Below are positions 25,584-38,502 of a stretch of 64,000 bases of DNA, piece by piece. A program made the translations under genes and the position numbers. Numbering within the stretch: position 1 is the stretch's first letter; the number at the start of each line of letters is the position of its first letter. Source of the DNA: Lentinula raphanica. Lineage: Eukaryota; Basidiomycota; Agaricomycetes; Agaricales; Omphalotaceae. Where the stretch lies: contig JANVFP010000006.1 of assembly GCA_027919835.1 (NCBI GenBank), positions 1,240,001 through 1,304,000 of the forward strand. The letters are read 5' to 3'. Under the pieces are notes generated by a model that was not told the DNA's origin, made no database searches, and saw only the letters and a list, made by a program, of their open reading frames with translations.

Positions 25584-27233
25584 TCATTCATCGTCACTAT
25601 CTACTTCCCTTTGCTCTCCAGACTGTGAATCACGAACGGCTATTTCTAGTCGTTCAAGGTCCCATCCTATGGATTCTTTGGTAACCGACGCGTCCCTTAT
25701 CGCGCCACCGAGACGAGCCAACCTCTCATCACTAATCAAAACTATTAGTAACACAGGCCACGATCCGAAGCAATCTTGGACCGACCTAGCATACGCCTGA
25801 ATCCAAACACAAAAATCATTCACCCAAATCTTACTGTACACATAATAGATATCATGGTGGTCCAAAATGTCCTTCGTCTCCAACAGGCAACGAAACACAG
25901 TCCGTCGTCCTTTCAAGAGGATATTAGCCACGTCTTCACGGCATTTTTCCGCCAATGCAAAGGAGCGATACAAAGGAAATGCGAGGGACCTGCGATATGA
26001 GAATACGAACGAGGCTGATATCTCGTCCGTATTGAATTCTAGCGTTGAATGATTTATACTAGAAACATTGTGATATGACGGCGGATCTAGAGCGGAGAAC
26101 GACGGTGTCAGCGAGCAGATAGTCCACGCGCTTTCCGGGGTTGGATCGTGTTGGGTCGTGCGCGCGTCATACGCGTACGAAAATAATACAGTTGCCAAAG
26201 TCAAGTACAGATTGTATGTTTGCTGTGTGCTTGGGATATCTTTCATGTAATGTGAGGAGGAATCAGTGATAACAGAAAGAATATATTCTTACATTCCATT
26301 CGAGGGAGATTGAGCATCGCGGCGTTTTCCTTCTCGTTGAAAGCTGTATTAGCGTCTGATAAATGCGGATGTTCCCAAAGTATGAGTTCTTGGATATAGT
26401 CATCGTCGGCAAAGTCTGCCCTAAAGTACGGGCTTTAGTAACTTGTACGACATGAGTCAGAAAGACATACATATAATACTCTTCATCCCATTTTTCATCC
26501 TCGTGTTCAACACGTCTTTGACGCCGCTCCAGTAGAGTTGAGGTCTCAGCCTCTGGCCCGAGCTCATTCACCTCGTTCTCGGTGTAAGCCACATTTATAA
26601 AGTAGCCGGAATATAGATCCAGAAATCCGTATCGAGCATTGACTCTTAGCGATGGCTGTTCCGGGGATGGAACCTCTTGCAGGAGTTGCCAATCATTTTG
26701 TGAGGCTGGTACAAATCAAATATGTACACCGTTATATGAGGCTATACGGAAATACACAAACCTTCAAGGATCTCGCGCTCATGCAGTGAGAGCTTCTGCG
26801 TCTCAGCAACCAGTTCATCTGGGTCTTCGGCCGTGCTCTCAGAGGAAACTACCTCAATAATCGGCTCATGCACTGTCGGCCGCGGGGCCAATAATTTCGC
26901 CAATAGATCCAAATCTTTGAACTCCTGTCCTCTGATTTCCTTTGTTAGAGTTACGTTTAGATAACCTGTGCTTGGGTCATATTGAGCCGTCGAAGCCTCG
27001 TCCTCGATTAAGGAGTTTGTAAAGTTGAGACGCAAAAAATAAGGATTGATATGGAGGGAGAATAGGTTGCCGTCCACGTTTATTTCGACGTCTGAAGCCT
27101 ACTTTTCTTTGGCGATTGGGTAAGAGTGTACAGCCGGAGGGAGGCACAGACTACATACGCGGACTGAAGGGCAGTAAACCGAGATGATAACGGACTCGGC
27201 CGTCTGAGAACAGGAGAACCGAGGTGTAATCAT
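25584..27233 (-). CDS. SHQ1: SHQ1, H/ACA snoRNP assembly chaperone
   Basis: A multi-exon gene for the Cbf5/dyskerin chaperone needed to build H/ACA small nucleolar RNPs. The start MITPRFSCSQTAESV at 27233 is the expected beginning of the N-terminal CS (p23-like) domain. It continues with VEINVDGNLFSLHINPYFLRL and GYLNVTLTKE. The SHQ1-specific helical domain follows, including NARYGFLDLYSGYF, RRSLAFPLYRSFALAEKC and FRCLLETKDILDHHDIYYVY. The acidic C-terminus ends VDSDDE with a stop at 25584-25586. No break was seen. It shares a very short divergent region with TRP2. Confidence 0.92.
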
Positions 27234-27364
27234 GGTAAGAGGGGAAAAGTATATAAGAACCGTGAATTGGATGCTGGCCGTCCCAGTCCAAGTTTTCTCC
27301 AAAGCCAGCGCTAAAAATGGTTCGAATTGCCGACGAACGCCCTCCTTTCATCAAAATCTCATCC

Positions 27365-29149
27365 ATGTCGCTTAACACTTCAGTAAATCCTCTCTTTTAT
27401 TCACTTTTGGCAATATCTTACGCGTCTTGGATAGAAACTCACACCACGTCCCTCCTTGGAAGAGGTCGAGAAGCTCATCGTACGCGAGAAAAGAGGAAAC
27501 TGTGTTCCAGTCTATGTCGAACTCCCTGCAGATCTCATTACGCCAGTCATGGCTTATATGCGAATCTCTAAAGATTCGAAATATAGCTTCCTACTGGAAT
27601 CTGTTGTCGGTGGTGAAAGCGTCGCGCGATACAGCTTCATTGGAGCAGGTGTGTCCTTTCTACCCTTGACACACCTCTCATTTACTTATCCATGCAGATC
27701 CTAACAGGATAATCAAGACTGGTCCCAATGAAGAGATAACCGGAGACCCCATGGTTGCTCTTCAGAAAGAACTATCTGTCTATCAGTTCGTCAAAATACC
27801 AGAAGTGCCAACATTTACAGGTGGTGCAATCGGTTACGTCGCTTACGATTGTATCCAACACTTTGAACCAAAGACTGCATGCGAACTCAAGGATCCTTTG
27901 AACATACCAGAAGCCGTGTTCATGCTCGCCGATACACTTGTCATCTACGATCATATCTTCCAAACCATCAAAGTCGTCTCCCATGTCTTCATGCCCAGTG
28001 ATGCCGGAAAGGATAACTTGTCCTTTGTATACCAAACTGCTGTCGACAAAGCACGTAGGCTGGCAAAGACACTAGTCACATCGTCTACGCCCGAGCCTGT
28101 GCAACCCCCAATAGTCCTAGGGAACGAAGCCGTGTCCAATGTCGGGAAGGAAGGTTATGAGGGTTTCGTCACTGCATTGAAGAAACATATTGTGGCTGGA
28201 GACATTATCCAGGCAGTTCCATCGCAGCGGTTGGCCCGCCCAACGTCCTTACATCCATTCAACGCATACCGGCATCTACGTCAAGTCAATCCTAGTCCCT
28301 ACATGTTCTACCTAGATTGCGGAGATTTGCAGATCGTGGGTGCTAGTCCCGAAACCCTCTGCAAGGTAGAAAAGAACACAGTGTACAACCATGCCATCGC
28401 AGGGACAACGAAACGAGGAAAGACACCTGAAGGTTAGTCGCAACACGGAATACATACATCGATTTGATCTTAATATGTTTTCAGAGGACGAACAACTCGG
28501 TGCCACTTTGCTCAACTCGGAGAAAGATCGTGCAGAACATATCATGTTGGTCGATCTTGCTCGTAACGATGTCAATCGGGTGTGCGATCCAAAGACGGTA
28601 AAGGTCGACCATCTCATGAAGCTGCAAAAATTCAGCCACGTTATTCACATAACTTCCCAAATTTCGGGAAAGTTAAGAGAAGGATTAACAAGGTATATGG
28701 CTATACATAATCGGGATTCCGTGGCATTATTGATCCATGTCTAGGTTTGATGCATTCCGTTCAATATTTCCTGCTGGTACCGTTTCGGGTGCACCAAAGA
28801 TCAAGGCTATCGAAATCATATCGTCCCTGGAAAAAGAACGGCGTGGTGTCTATGCTGGTGCAGTAGGCCGATTCGACTTCGCTGACGACGAAATGGATAC
28901 TTGCATTGCGATAAGAACCATGACATTCAAAGACGGAGTAGCATATCTTCAAGCAGGAGGTGGGATCGTCTTTGACAGTGTAGAAGAGGACGAGTATATC
29001 GAAACAATCAACAAATTGAAGGGCAACGTCAAGGCCTTACAAGAGGCAGAAGGTTAGTCCGCGCTCATTTTCTAGAGGTGTGGGTTGCTAAATCAACGTT
29101 TCACGCAGAATATTGGTCGAATTTACAGAATGACCCATCGAACAATTAG
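27365..29149 (+). CDS. TRP2: anthranilate synthase component I
   Basis: Catalyses chorismate to anthranilate, the first step of tryptophan synthesis, using ammonia from the glutaminase partner. Exons are 27365-27382 (18 bases), 27435-27648, 27698-28432, 28485-28692, 28745-29052 and 29109-29149, giving 507 residues. Family landmarks are [18 protein letters not shown], which includes the tryptophan-sensing LLES element, [19 protein letters not shown], the catalytic core [38 protein letters not shown] and GAVGRFDF. An in-frame ATG at 27317 would add 16 residues. The downstream ATG is preferred because it leaves an N-terminus like other fungal enzymes. No glutaminase domain is fused here. Confidence 0.94.
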
Positions 29150-29199
29150 ATAGAGGGTTTAGCATTTTTAGTGGATCTATGTAGAGTGTAAGGTATATA

Positions 29200-30192
29200 T
29201 CAATAATCAAAACTTGCTGCATTCGAAGGGTGTCCGTCTTCTGTAGCTTGTTCTGCCTGCTCATACATCTGTTCGAAGTCCTCCCAAGCAGTATCGACTG
29301 CCAATCTCATCCTCTGCATCTCTGCCTCGCGTATAGCAATGCCTTCCCGTGCTGCGATACTCAGCACCCCTGCAATGATTTCTGCTGTTCGCGGGCTTTC
29401 ATCATTTGCGGGTATTGGGTACATGACAATGCGAGGATCGACGTTTGAGTCGACGATACCAATGGTAGGGACATTCGAAAGCGCGCATTCTTGAATGGCG
29501 TTCATGTTTTGGATGGGATTAAGGAGGATGACAAGATCGGGAACGATTCGTTTTGACCGCACGGTCTCATAGCCAAACATCTGCCACTTGTTGGTCAAAG
29601 TACCTGGCAGCCATCTGTCACCGACATGAAAGCCTTGAGGGCCCAGACGTTGAGCAGCTCTTTGCACTACGGGACGAATATCTGGACGCGTGCCAATGAA
29701 GACGATTTGACCGTCATTGGCTGCGACGGCACGGACAACTTTGGCTGCTCTACGCAGGAGAGGCAATGTATGATCAAGGTCGATGAGAGTGATACCAGCG
29801 CGAGTCCCGTAGGCGTAAGGTAGGAAATTAGGATTCATTCGTGAAGCTGCGTGTCCGAAATGAGCGCCAGAGGCGAGTAGAGCGGATAAAGTCGCGTCTT
29901 TGGCCGGTTTATGTAGTGAGTCTCGCAGGGACCACTGAGAAGTCTGTGTAGAGCCATACTTGCTCATTGCATCGGCTAGAGATATTCGTCAGTCGTCACG
30001 AAACTAGGGATATTTTGAATGGAATTCACTCAGTGTTTTCAGACTGGTTCTTGTCTGCTGAAAGTTTGTCCAGTCATCTTCTGTCTCCAGACGACCTTGT
30101 GCCTGTGAAAGCCGTCGACACCAATGCCTGGAGAATTGTAGAGATTTTTGTGAAGACCGGACTGGCAGTGGAGGTCGGAGAAAGTAGTACAT
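29200..30192 (-). CDS. MRP4: mitochondrial small-subunit ribosomal protein uS2m
   Basis: Predicted 312 residues from two exons (30030-30192 and 29200-29975) with a 54-base intron. The N-terminal exon starts MYYFLRPPLPVRSSQKS and is rich in Arg and Ser with no acidic residues at first, as in a mitochondrial presequence. The rest is a standard uS2 domain: LLASGAHFGHAASRMNPNF, GITLIDLDHTL, IVFIGTRPD, RWLPGTLTNKWQ, PDLVILLNP, NVPTIGIVDSNVDPRIVMYPIPAND. The S2 signature regions are intact. Its ATG lies 130 bases from that of SSB1 on the other strand. Confidence 0.92.
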
Positions 30193-30239
30193 GACAAAGA
30201 GCGGCAGCTGCTTACGAAAGCAGTGTTCCGTGAATTTTT

Positions 30240-30322
30240 TTCATTCTTTCTCTCTTCCTGGTTTTCAAAGTTTTCCTCTTTCTCCTTCCCATTTCATACA
30301 TCTCCCTTTACTCTCACAAAAA
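30240..30322 (+). promoter_or_regulatory. pyrimidine-rich leader of SSB1
   Basis: A strongly CT-rich plus-strand tract directly before ATG 30323. Such tracts are usual at strongly expressed fungal genes, and this is inferred to overlap the SSB1 start site and leader. Confidence 0.5.
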
Positions 30323-32625
30323 ATGGCCGACGAAGCGTACGACGGTGCTATTGGTATCGATCTTGGAACCACCTACTCGTACGTTCCTCGTCTTTCTTCA
30401 AACCGTTTTTTCTTCTTCACGTCTGATCGAAAATTTCAGATGTGTTGGTGTCTGGCAAAACGACCGTGTCGAAATCATTGCCAACGACCGTGAGTGGACT
30501 TCTCATACTCATATCCTCTGCGTGCTTATCTATCTTTACAGAGGGTAATCGGACCACACCTTCCTACGTCGCCTTCTCTGCGGAAGAGCGCCTGATTGGT
30601 GACGCCGCTAAAAATCAGGCAGCTATGAACCCAAAGAACACTGTTTTTGACGCTAAGCGTCTCATTGGTCGCCGATTTGAGTATGTGCATTTGATTTTCA
30701 GTGGCGCTTTCAATTTTGTCTCAATCGTGGCTTGCACTTTACAGCGACCCAGACGTCAAAAAGGTAGTCATCGATCTCACTCATATGGTTTTTTGAGCAT
30801 ATTTCTCATGCAATCAAACGATTAGGACATGTCTCATTGGCCCTTCGAAGTCATCGAGAAGGACGGCTCCCCGTTGATCAAGGTCAGCTACCTTGGAGAG
30901 GAGAAGACTTTCAGCCCTCAGGAAATTTCCTCCATGGTCTTGACCAAAATGAAGGAGGTTTCAGAGGCAAAACTTGGGAAGACCGTCAAGAAAGCCGTTG
31001 TCACGTTCGTGTCTCTTTGCTCGTGGCTGCCTGCGAATGCTGTATTCACTACTCCGGTCTTCCAGCGTTCCTGCCTACTTCAACGACTCTCAGCGTCTTG
31101 CAACAAAAGACGCTGGTGCGATCGCTGGCCTTGATGTTCTCCGTATCATAAACGAGCCTACTGCTGCCGCTATCGCCTACGGTCTTGATCGCCAATCAAA
31201 AACCGAGAAGAACGTGCTTATCTTTGATCTGGGAGGAGGAACCTTCGATGTCTCCCTTCTCAACATCAGCAGTGGTGTCTTTGCTGTTAAAGCAACTGCC
31301 GGAGACACTCACTTGGGTGGTGAAGACTTCGACAACACCCTTCTGGAACACTTCAAGAACGAATTCAAACGCAAATCAAAACTCGACATCTCAGAGGATG
31401 CTCGTGCTCTCAGACGGCTGAGAAGTGCTTGTGAACGTGCTAAGCGAACACTTTCCAGTGTCACTCAAACAACCGTTGAGGTCGATTCACTCTACCAGGT
31501 CGGTCTCGTTACATTCCTTTTCGGCCGAAATCTCATAATATGGTTCACAGGGTGAAGACTTCTCGGCAAACATCACACGTGCACGTTTCGAGGAGATCAA
31601 TGCCGCCATGTTCAAGTCCACCCTCGAGCCCGTCGAGAAAGTGCTCAAGGATGCCAAGATGGCCCGTGAAAAGGTCGATGATATTGTCCTCGTCGGTGGT
31701 TCCACTCGTATCCCCAAAATCCAAGCACTTGTCTCCGAGTTCTTCGGTGGCCGTCAGCTGAACAAATCCATTAACCCTGACGAAGCTGTTGCATACGGTG
31801 CCGCTGTGCAGGCTGCTATTCTGACTGGTCAAACCTCAGACCAAACCAAGGACATCGTTCTTCTTGACGTTGCACCTTTGTCTCTCGGTGTCGCTATGCA
31901 AGGTGATGTCTTTGGTACCGTTGTTCCCCGTAACACCTCCATCCCCGCGAACAAGACACGGACGTTCACTACCGTTGAGGACAACCAGACGACGGTTACC
32001 TTCCCTGTGTGAGTCCAACATTTTTGCGTCTATCACCAATATATTCACATGGCTTGTCACAGTTACGAAGGAGAGCGTACCCAGTGCAGAGATAACCGTC
32101 TCCTCGGAGAGTTCGAACTAACTGGTATTCCTCCCATGCCTCGTGGCCAGGCCGAACTCGTCTGCACATTCGAAATTGACGCCAACGGTCTGCTGAAGGT
32201 CTCTGCTCAGGATCGCTCTTCCGGCCGGAAAGCATCTATCAGTGAGTGTCTTGGTCACGATTGAGTGTTTTGACTCTTGTACTTATACATTCACAGCTAT
32301 CACCAACTCCGTTGGTCGTCTATCGTCTGCTGAAATTGACCAGATGATTAAGGATGCTGAACAATTCAAGATGGCCGACAAGGAGTTCACTGCACGCCAC
32401 GAAGCTAAATCTGACCTCGAGGCATACATTCACCAGGTCGAGAGCACCATCACCTCACCGGAGATTGGCATGAAACTCAAGCGTGGTGCCAAGGCCCAGG
32501 TTGAGGCTGAGCTTGCCCGTGCCCTCGAGAAGCTGGAGATTACGGATTCGACCGCTGACGAACTAAAGAAGGCACAATTGGGCATTAAGCGGGCGTTGCA
32601 AAAAGCCACTGCTGGCATACGGTGA
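30323..32625 (+). CDS. SSB1: ribosome-associated Hsp70 of the SSB class
   Basis: Cytosolic Hsp70 that binds nascent chains at the ribosome. Nine exons (30323-30378, 30440-30489, 30542-30680, 30745-30763, 30826-31004, 31066-31498, 31551-32008, 32063-32241, 32297-32625) give 613 residues, the same length as yeast Ssb1; one exon is only 19 bases. It shows [34 protein letters not shown] and [14 protein letters not shown] rather than SSA identity rests on [40 protein letters not shown] and a C-terminus ending KATAGIR without EEVD. The C-terminal part is short, as expected for this class. Confidence 0.94.
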
Positions 32626-32888
32626 ACGTGATGGATGATTGACGAGAGCAGTCTTGTACTTCACTCTAGTAGCTATGTAGGCTATGCTGTATCTTGCTGT
32701 CGTGATAAATTTCTTCTTCGATTTCTTTCTGACTGAGGTCACTGACTCAATGACTGTTGCTGGAGAGATCTGGAGTGTGTGAATTATTGTGTCACATATG
32801 CGCGTTTTGTCACGCTCACATGATCGATGCTTTCTCAACTTCGACTTCCATCGTTGCACAAATTCTCGCAACAGGGAGTCAACCTATC

Positions 32889-33690
32889 ATGTCGATTGAG
32901 ATATCAGAAACGATGTACGAAGACTATCCTTCATTATCGAGATCTCTCATTGTATCTGCGTCAGAAAAGTCATTCAGGAAATGGCTGCAATGATGGATCC
33001 GGAAGACGATTACAATACCATCGTTGCAGCGGAAGAAAGAATCAAGGCTTCCAGAGCACAGAGAGAGAAAGAGCTCGAAGAGGCACACGCGAACCTTAAA
33101 GGTATGCTTTTTGACGTCTATAGGGGAGCCTGCAGTCATACATCTTCTGTTAGCGCTATCCAAAACCCTTGAAGCTGCAAAACAGTCAGCAAAAAGGCCA
33201 AAGTCTGTTCCTTCAGCCGAATCCCATGCCGCCACGGTCAATGAGCTCGACAACTCCAAGCTTTCCTTAGTGAAGTCGATCAGCGATGCAGAGAATCTAC
33301 TTGCAAGCCAAGAGGCAGAACTAGCAGCTTTGAAAGAAGAGTATCAAAGTTTAGAGCATTATGATCCTGCTGCTGAGCATGAGAAAGATCTTGACGGAAC
33401 TGCGTATGTTGCTGTCTATTCTGCTCTCCATCCTCTGTTGAAGTGTCATTGCTCAGGCTGCGACTGAAGATTTACAGAGGCATGGGCTTCGATATCGCAA
33501 TGAACGAAACAAATAAGATGTCAACTGTTCTCGTCCGTATGTAATTTGTAACTTTCATTCTGGTAAACACTTCACCAAACTCATTTCTCGTCAAGGCTCT
33601 CAATCTGGCGATGTCCATCCGGTCCCTATTAACGATGGCCAGTCACAGATAGAGTACACTCGCCAACTGTGGAAGTTGGCAGCTTCATAG
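32889..33690 (+). CDS. SPC24: kinetochore protein Spc24
   Basis: Subunit of the Ndc80 complex. A short first exon (32889-32914) encodes MSIEISET and splices at 32965 to IKVIQEMAAMMDPEDDYNTIVAAEE, the Spc24 N-terminal signature. A heptad-rich coiled coil follows (ERIKASRAQREKELEEAHAN, and later LLASQEAELAALKEEYQ). The globular end is assembled over two more introns: LRLKIYRGMGFDIAMN, then GDVHPVPIND and YTRQLWKLAAS, with a stop at 33688-33690. Starting instead at ATG 32981 would lose the conserved IKVIQEM stretch. Its partner NDC80 lies about 17 kb downstream on the same strand. Confidence 0.88.
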
Positions 33691-33740
33691 TACTCTATTC
33701 TACTCCCATTGTATATTTAATGCTGTATCTTTATCAATCG

Positions 33741-33758
33741 AAGCCCACGCGTGGGCTT
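33741..33758. repeat. perfect 18-base palindrome
   Basis: AAGCCCACGCGTGGGCTT reads the same on both strands. It lies between the ends of convergent SPC24 and the aminopeptidase gene, 50 bases after the SPC24 stop, and contains an ACGCGT core. Confidence 0.75.
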
Positions 33759-33867
33759 GCCTTGTAGTATACCCAGATTATTTGCTCTCTGTAACCAAGA
33801 TCAAATCCCAGGTTTACATGTACCAGTGTAGAAGATTTGGGGTGTTGCACTACATCTACATCGTACA

Positions 33868-36800
33868 TTAGTTACCGTTTTTCCAAGCTTCCAGCCAGTG
33901 ACGGACGTCTTGAGATGAATGCTGAAGATCACAATCAGTTTCCAGATTTCACTCAAATGAAGATTTTGGTCCACCTCAATGTAAGCAATCCTTGCACGAA
34001 TGCTATCCAAGGATTGGGCGAGGCCCATGTGATATTTAGAAGTATCCTTGTCCTATGAAAGTGAAAACCGTGAACACTAAGCCACTCGACATGTAAAATT
34101 GGTGCACAAACTTTGAAGAATGCATTCATATCATCGAGATCTTTTTGTGTAGACAACCCGCTGTACGTTGTCTAATGATAGTAAGATTTAGTGGTGAGCG
34201 AAAGTCAAGCAAGGCCAATACAAACCTCGACGAGATATCTCATCATGAACGTGCTTTCGAAACGTTTGTAGAACTGTGATGCCGAGTTTGAGATAACTTG
34301 CTTTGCTTGTTATGTAGGTAAAATCACCCACCTCCTCATAGTGTTTCTGGAAGAAAGTGACGACCTCCCGTTTCGTGAGGTCATTGGATGCAAACCCACT
34401 CAGGAAGTAAACTACGTCTTGATCTCGTGCACCTTTCAGAGCGATTTCATAAGATTCTTCCAACAGTGTGTGGTCTTTTGACTGGCACAAAGCTATCCTA
34501 TAGAAGATGCTTAATTGAATATGTCTTCAAAAAGCCGTGTACTTACATAGCAGAAATACGGGATGTCGGTGTCGGTGCTTTGTTGTATATTGCTTTCACA
34601 GCGTTGTACCTTTGAACATGAGTCGAAAGAGTATAAACTTTCATTGGTAAACGTGACGTACTCATCCTTTCCTCCATAGATCACGGCCTATAGCACATGA
34701 GTATGTCAGTTCGAGGCGTCTTATGAAAGTGTTGAAGACCTACTGCTCGATATATAGCGCCTTGCAGATCCGCTGGGATTACAGTGTCATCTCCCGTCTT
34801 CATGTATTGAGCAAAGCGTCCTTTCAGTTCGTCGATCACGCTGAATTGAGTGATCAGGTTGTGGGTAGAAGCGATATTCGGGTAAGAACGTACGACTGCT
34901 CTTTAGCAGCAAGGCATTGTTCAATTGCGCGAGTACGCAACTGAGAAATATCAGGATTTTCGGAAGCGGGATACTCATATCCAAGTTTCTTGACAAAAGG
35001 CAGGAAAAGAGACTGCAAATCATATTCAGGACCAGGATGGCAATAGGAAAGCGACCTGTGTCACGCACTGTTCTGAACGCATCCAGGAGACCACGAATAG
35101 ATTCGTCTTCCCACCAGACAGCTGCTAGAGAGCTCAGATTGCCTGAAATGCCATCCCACACGAGATCTGTATTGAAGGAATCAACAAGGGTTATTTACGA
35201 ATTCGTCAAGCACAACGATCTTAGACTTACACTCTTGCTCGTTCCGCAAAGCATCGATGAGGGTAAGTGCATTACTCAGTTTGATTAAAGCGGCTTTAGA
35301 AAGCGCAAGGGCATCATTGACCAAGCCCATACGGTCCTCTATGGCGAATGCGCTGTTGGGTCGGGCAACCTCTGCAGCAATCTTGGACAAATGTGCGTCT
35401 TCGTAGAGTACTCGGTCTGATGACAGGTTAATTTTCAGACTGCTCACTACAAGGAGGGGAGATATGGGACTTACAGACTCCATTGGTCCCTGCATTGAGC
35501 TTGTATATCTTAGAAGTGTCCAGCTTGAAGGTCTTCTCGCGTGCATCCAAGACAGCAGTCCTGTCAACCACCGACTTGCCGTTGGCATCGACCTTCAGAA
35601 TACTCAAAGGTATATTCCAAATTGTTTCGTTGTCCTTGCCTTCAGCCAGACCGGTCTCCAGGAAACGATCTTGCCGAACTTTAATCCCTCCAGGGGTCTC
35701 AGTAACAGTGATGACGGGGAACCCAATCTAGAACTCATGTGAGTCTTCGATTGCGTATGAATCACCACTCCGAGCTCACTTTCTTGACCCAATTATCCAT
35801 GAAGCTGATAATGTCCAAGCCAGTTGATTCACTGATGCCTGCCCATAAATCGTTTGTAACAGTGTTTGCATATAGATGGGCTTTTAGATATAACGATACT
35901 CCTTTGAGGAATTTGTCTTCGCCAACATAAGCAGACAACATCCTAAGGACTGGGAAAGGACTTATCAAGCGAGCTCACAGATTCAGAAGATAAAGGAATC
36001 TTACCCGATGCAGCTTTAGAATATGAAAGACTGTCAAATATCTAGGAACACGCCGCGTTTCGATTGTGATTATACTGGAAGACCTATGTAGACAGCACAT
36101 ACCTGTCCTATAGATTCAGCATTTGGGCAAGCAATCTCGATTGGGTGAGAAGATAGTTTCGAATCGAGAGCGAGAGCACGATTCAGATGAAGTGTGATGA
36201 ACTCTGAGTTCGGTTTGAATTCAGGATACGCCCTGGAGGAAAGGATACTCATGAGTCCAGAGTTTTGAAGAAAGGATAATGTGTTACTTTTCTGTGAGAC
36301 TGTGGTTATTCGGCTGCACAACGAACAGGAGATCACATCACGTACCTTCAATAATAACTTCTCCCATCTAAGAACCGTTGTGTTAGCAAATACTTCTGAG
36401 TGTCATGCACTGTCGCCTACCAAGGTTGCAAAACCTATGCAAATCCAGTCACGACAAGCTCATATCAACGAGGCAATACCAGAAGCTCACCTTCATTAAG
36501 ATACAAGTAATCCCACCATTCCATCGTAGTTATGTTTCCAAACCTACGAGAAGTTGTTTTGTTGATCATCACATAGAAGAAGGGCTGAAGCGTACGCACC
36601 ACATGTGCGCTACTTCGTGACTCTGAACAACCACTACTCGCTTCTTCGCCGCCAGATCAGCTTTCTTAGGATCAAGGAGAAGTGCACTCGTTCGACCGGT
36701 GATAAGACCCCAATTTTCCATTGCACCGGCATCGAAGTCATTAGCCTTGAAAGGTTAGTTTGAATCAAAGTTGAATGGGAGTCAGCAAGTAACACTCACC

Positions 36801-38007
36801 ACCAATGTGTCAAGCTTTGGGAGAGGGTACTCTACTTCGAAAACTTGTTCGTAAAGAGGTAGCACTTTAGCCTTCACATCCAATGCGAACTGGGCTTGAT
36901 GAATCAGATCCTTGGTAGCGTAAATTCTCAACGGGATCGTCCGTCCGCTCAGCGGCATCTTGGCGGATGACTCGAGGTATTCGAACGGTCCATTGGCAAA
37001 TGCAACCAGATATGAAGACATGAGCGGGGTGGTCTCAAACTTGGTGACCTTCCAATCCTCATTTACGTCTGGAAATATGGTCTTCAGATCGGCGTGATCG
37101 TTGGGGGAAAAGACCTTTTCAGAGGTGATAGGCATGTTGCTGATGTTGACCGTGTCGGCCTTGGAGACCATCGTGACAGAGTATGTAGCCTTGAGTGCGG
37201 GCTCGTCCCAACAGGGGAAGGCTGAGCGAGCATCGGTTGCCTGCGACACTGATTGAATAAAGAGTACAGCATACGATGGATTCAGAAGCCAACCTCGAAT
37301 TGAGTGAGAGAGTAGTATTTGGTCTTGCCCTCCTCTTCAAAGCTAGAGCGATAGTAACCAGTCATAGAGCCTGTCAATTCACCCGCGAACCCGACCGATA
37401 TTTTGGCTTTCGTGTCTGCGGGGAAAGCAGTTGGGAACGAGAACGACACTCGTTTGTCCTTTTCGTCGAAGGAAGGATCGGAAGTTAATGGGTCGGATTG
37501 AGATCCAGCAGGGTACACAGTTCTGAGAAGATTCCATGAATACTCGAGCATAGGTATCTCAATAATATAGAACGCACGCCTTTCCAAGCTTCAATTTGGA
37601 GCTATTCATGACAATCGTCTTCGTTTCTTCCTTGACATCGAGGCTACAGTATTTCTCAGATAAAATCTATCAGTATATCCATAAACTAAAACGCACCTCA
37701 CTGTCACGGACCCATCGAAAGTCAATTTTTCAAGATCAGTGCGGACAATCAAGTCATAGTGAGTAGGCTTCACGTCGGTAGGAAGACGAAATTTGGACGC
37801 TGGTGTTTCTGAGACCACAGTGGACATTGTGGTTGCGGTTGAACTGAAGAACTTTGTTGAATTCTTCAAATCATGTGGTGAACTTGATAATCGATTGGCA
37901 ATGGCTTGAATGGGCCGGTACCCTGGCGCTGAACATGATGATGCTACCGTGCGGACGAAAAAACGTTTTGCGGAAACATGAAGCAATGACGGAGGAAGAA
38001 ACAACAT
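33868..38007 (-). CDS. M1-family (puromycin-sensitive type) zinc aminopeptidase
   Basis: A long gene with more than ten introns for an aminopeptidase of roughly 900 residues or more, related to yeast Ape2/Aap1. The N-terminal beta domain reads FRLPTDVKPTHYDLIVRTDLE. The catalytic domain has the exopeptidase motif GAMEN (DFDAGAMENWGLITGR) and HEVAHMWFGN, with the third zinc ligand in WWDYLYLNEGFATLMGE. Then come DALSYSKAA-like FDSLSYSKAASVLRML, the ERAP1-like C-terminal helical domain, and the end IEHSSQDVRHWLEAWKNGN with a stop at 33868-33870. Two starts are plausible: ATG 38007 adds an Arg/Ser-rich leader of 60 residues, while ATG 37827 (MSTVVSETPASKF) gives a cytosolic form. Confidence 0.9.
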
Positions 38008-38502
38008 GTAAAAATCCTGCGAATTCAAGAACTCTTTCCTTCTATTGCGCGCTTACCACGTCTAGTAATCGACCCTTGACAATTTATTCGTTCTACACGA
38101 CGAGCACCTGGCATTGTGCATATATGGACTCTACAACCTGTCTACAACATGGATACTTCTGGGAACGTTCAACGGACTCATTATTGGACGAGCAGACGTT
38201 CCTTCGAGTCTCGACCAACCAATGACCGTTGAGCACTAAAAGTTAGGATACATACAAGTTGGTCTCTCTCGGTCCTTCCTTCGACCTTCAGTTTCACCAC
38301 CTGTCAAATTCAAATCTGATTTCAAGACCGACATATAGATCATCGTTAGAACCTCATGAAAGGCCCAGGGTGATTGTATGCTTCCGGGGTGAGCCCGAGC
38401 CTGTCAGTCAGCACCGTGGTCCTCTTGTTCTTCTCACAATTCTTCAATGGAAGTTTGGTTTTCCCTGGCTCGAAGCGGACGGTCTCTTCCCAAACTACAA
38501 CC
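38008..38502. other. divergent intergenic region, aminopeptidase / MFS
   Basis: About 490 bases of non-coding DNA between two divergent start codons. No motif was picked out. Confidence 0.5.
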
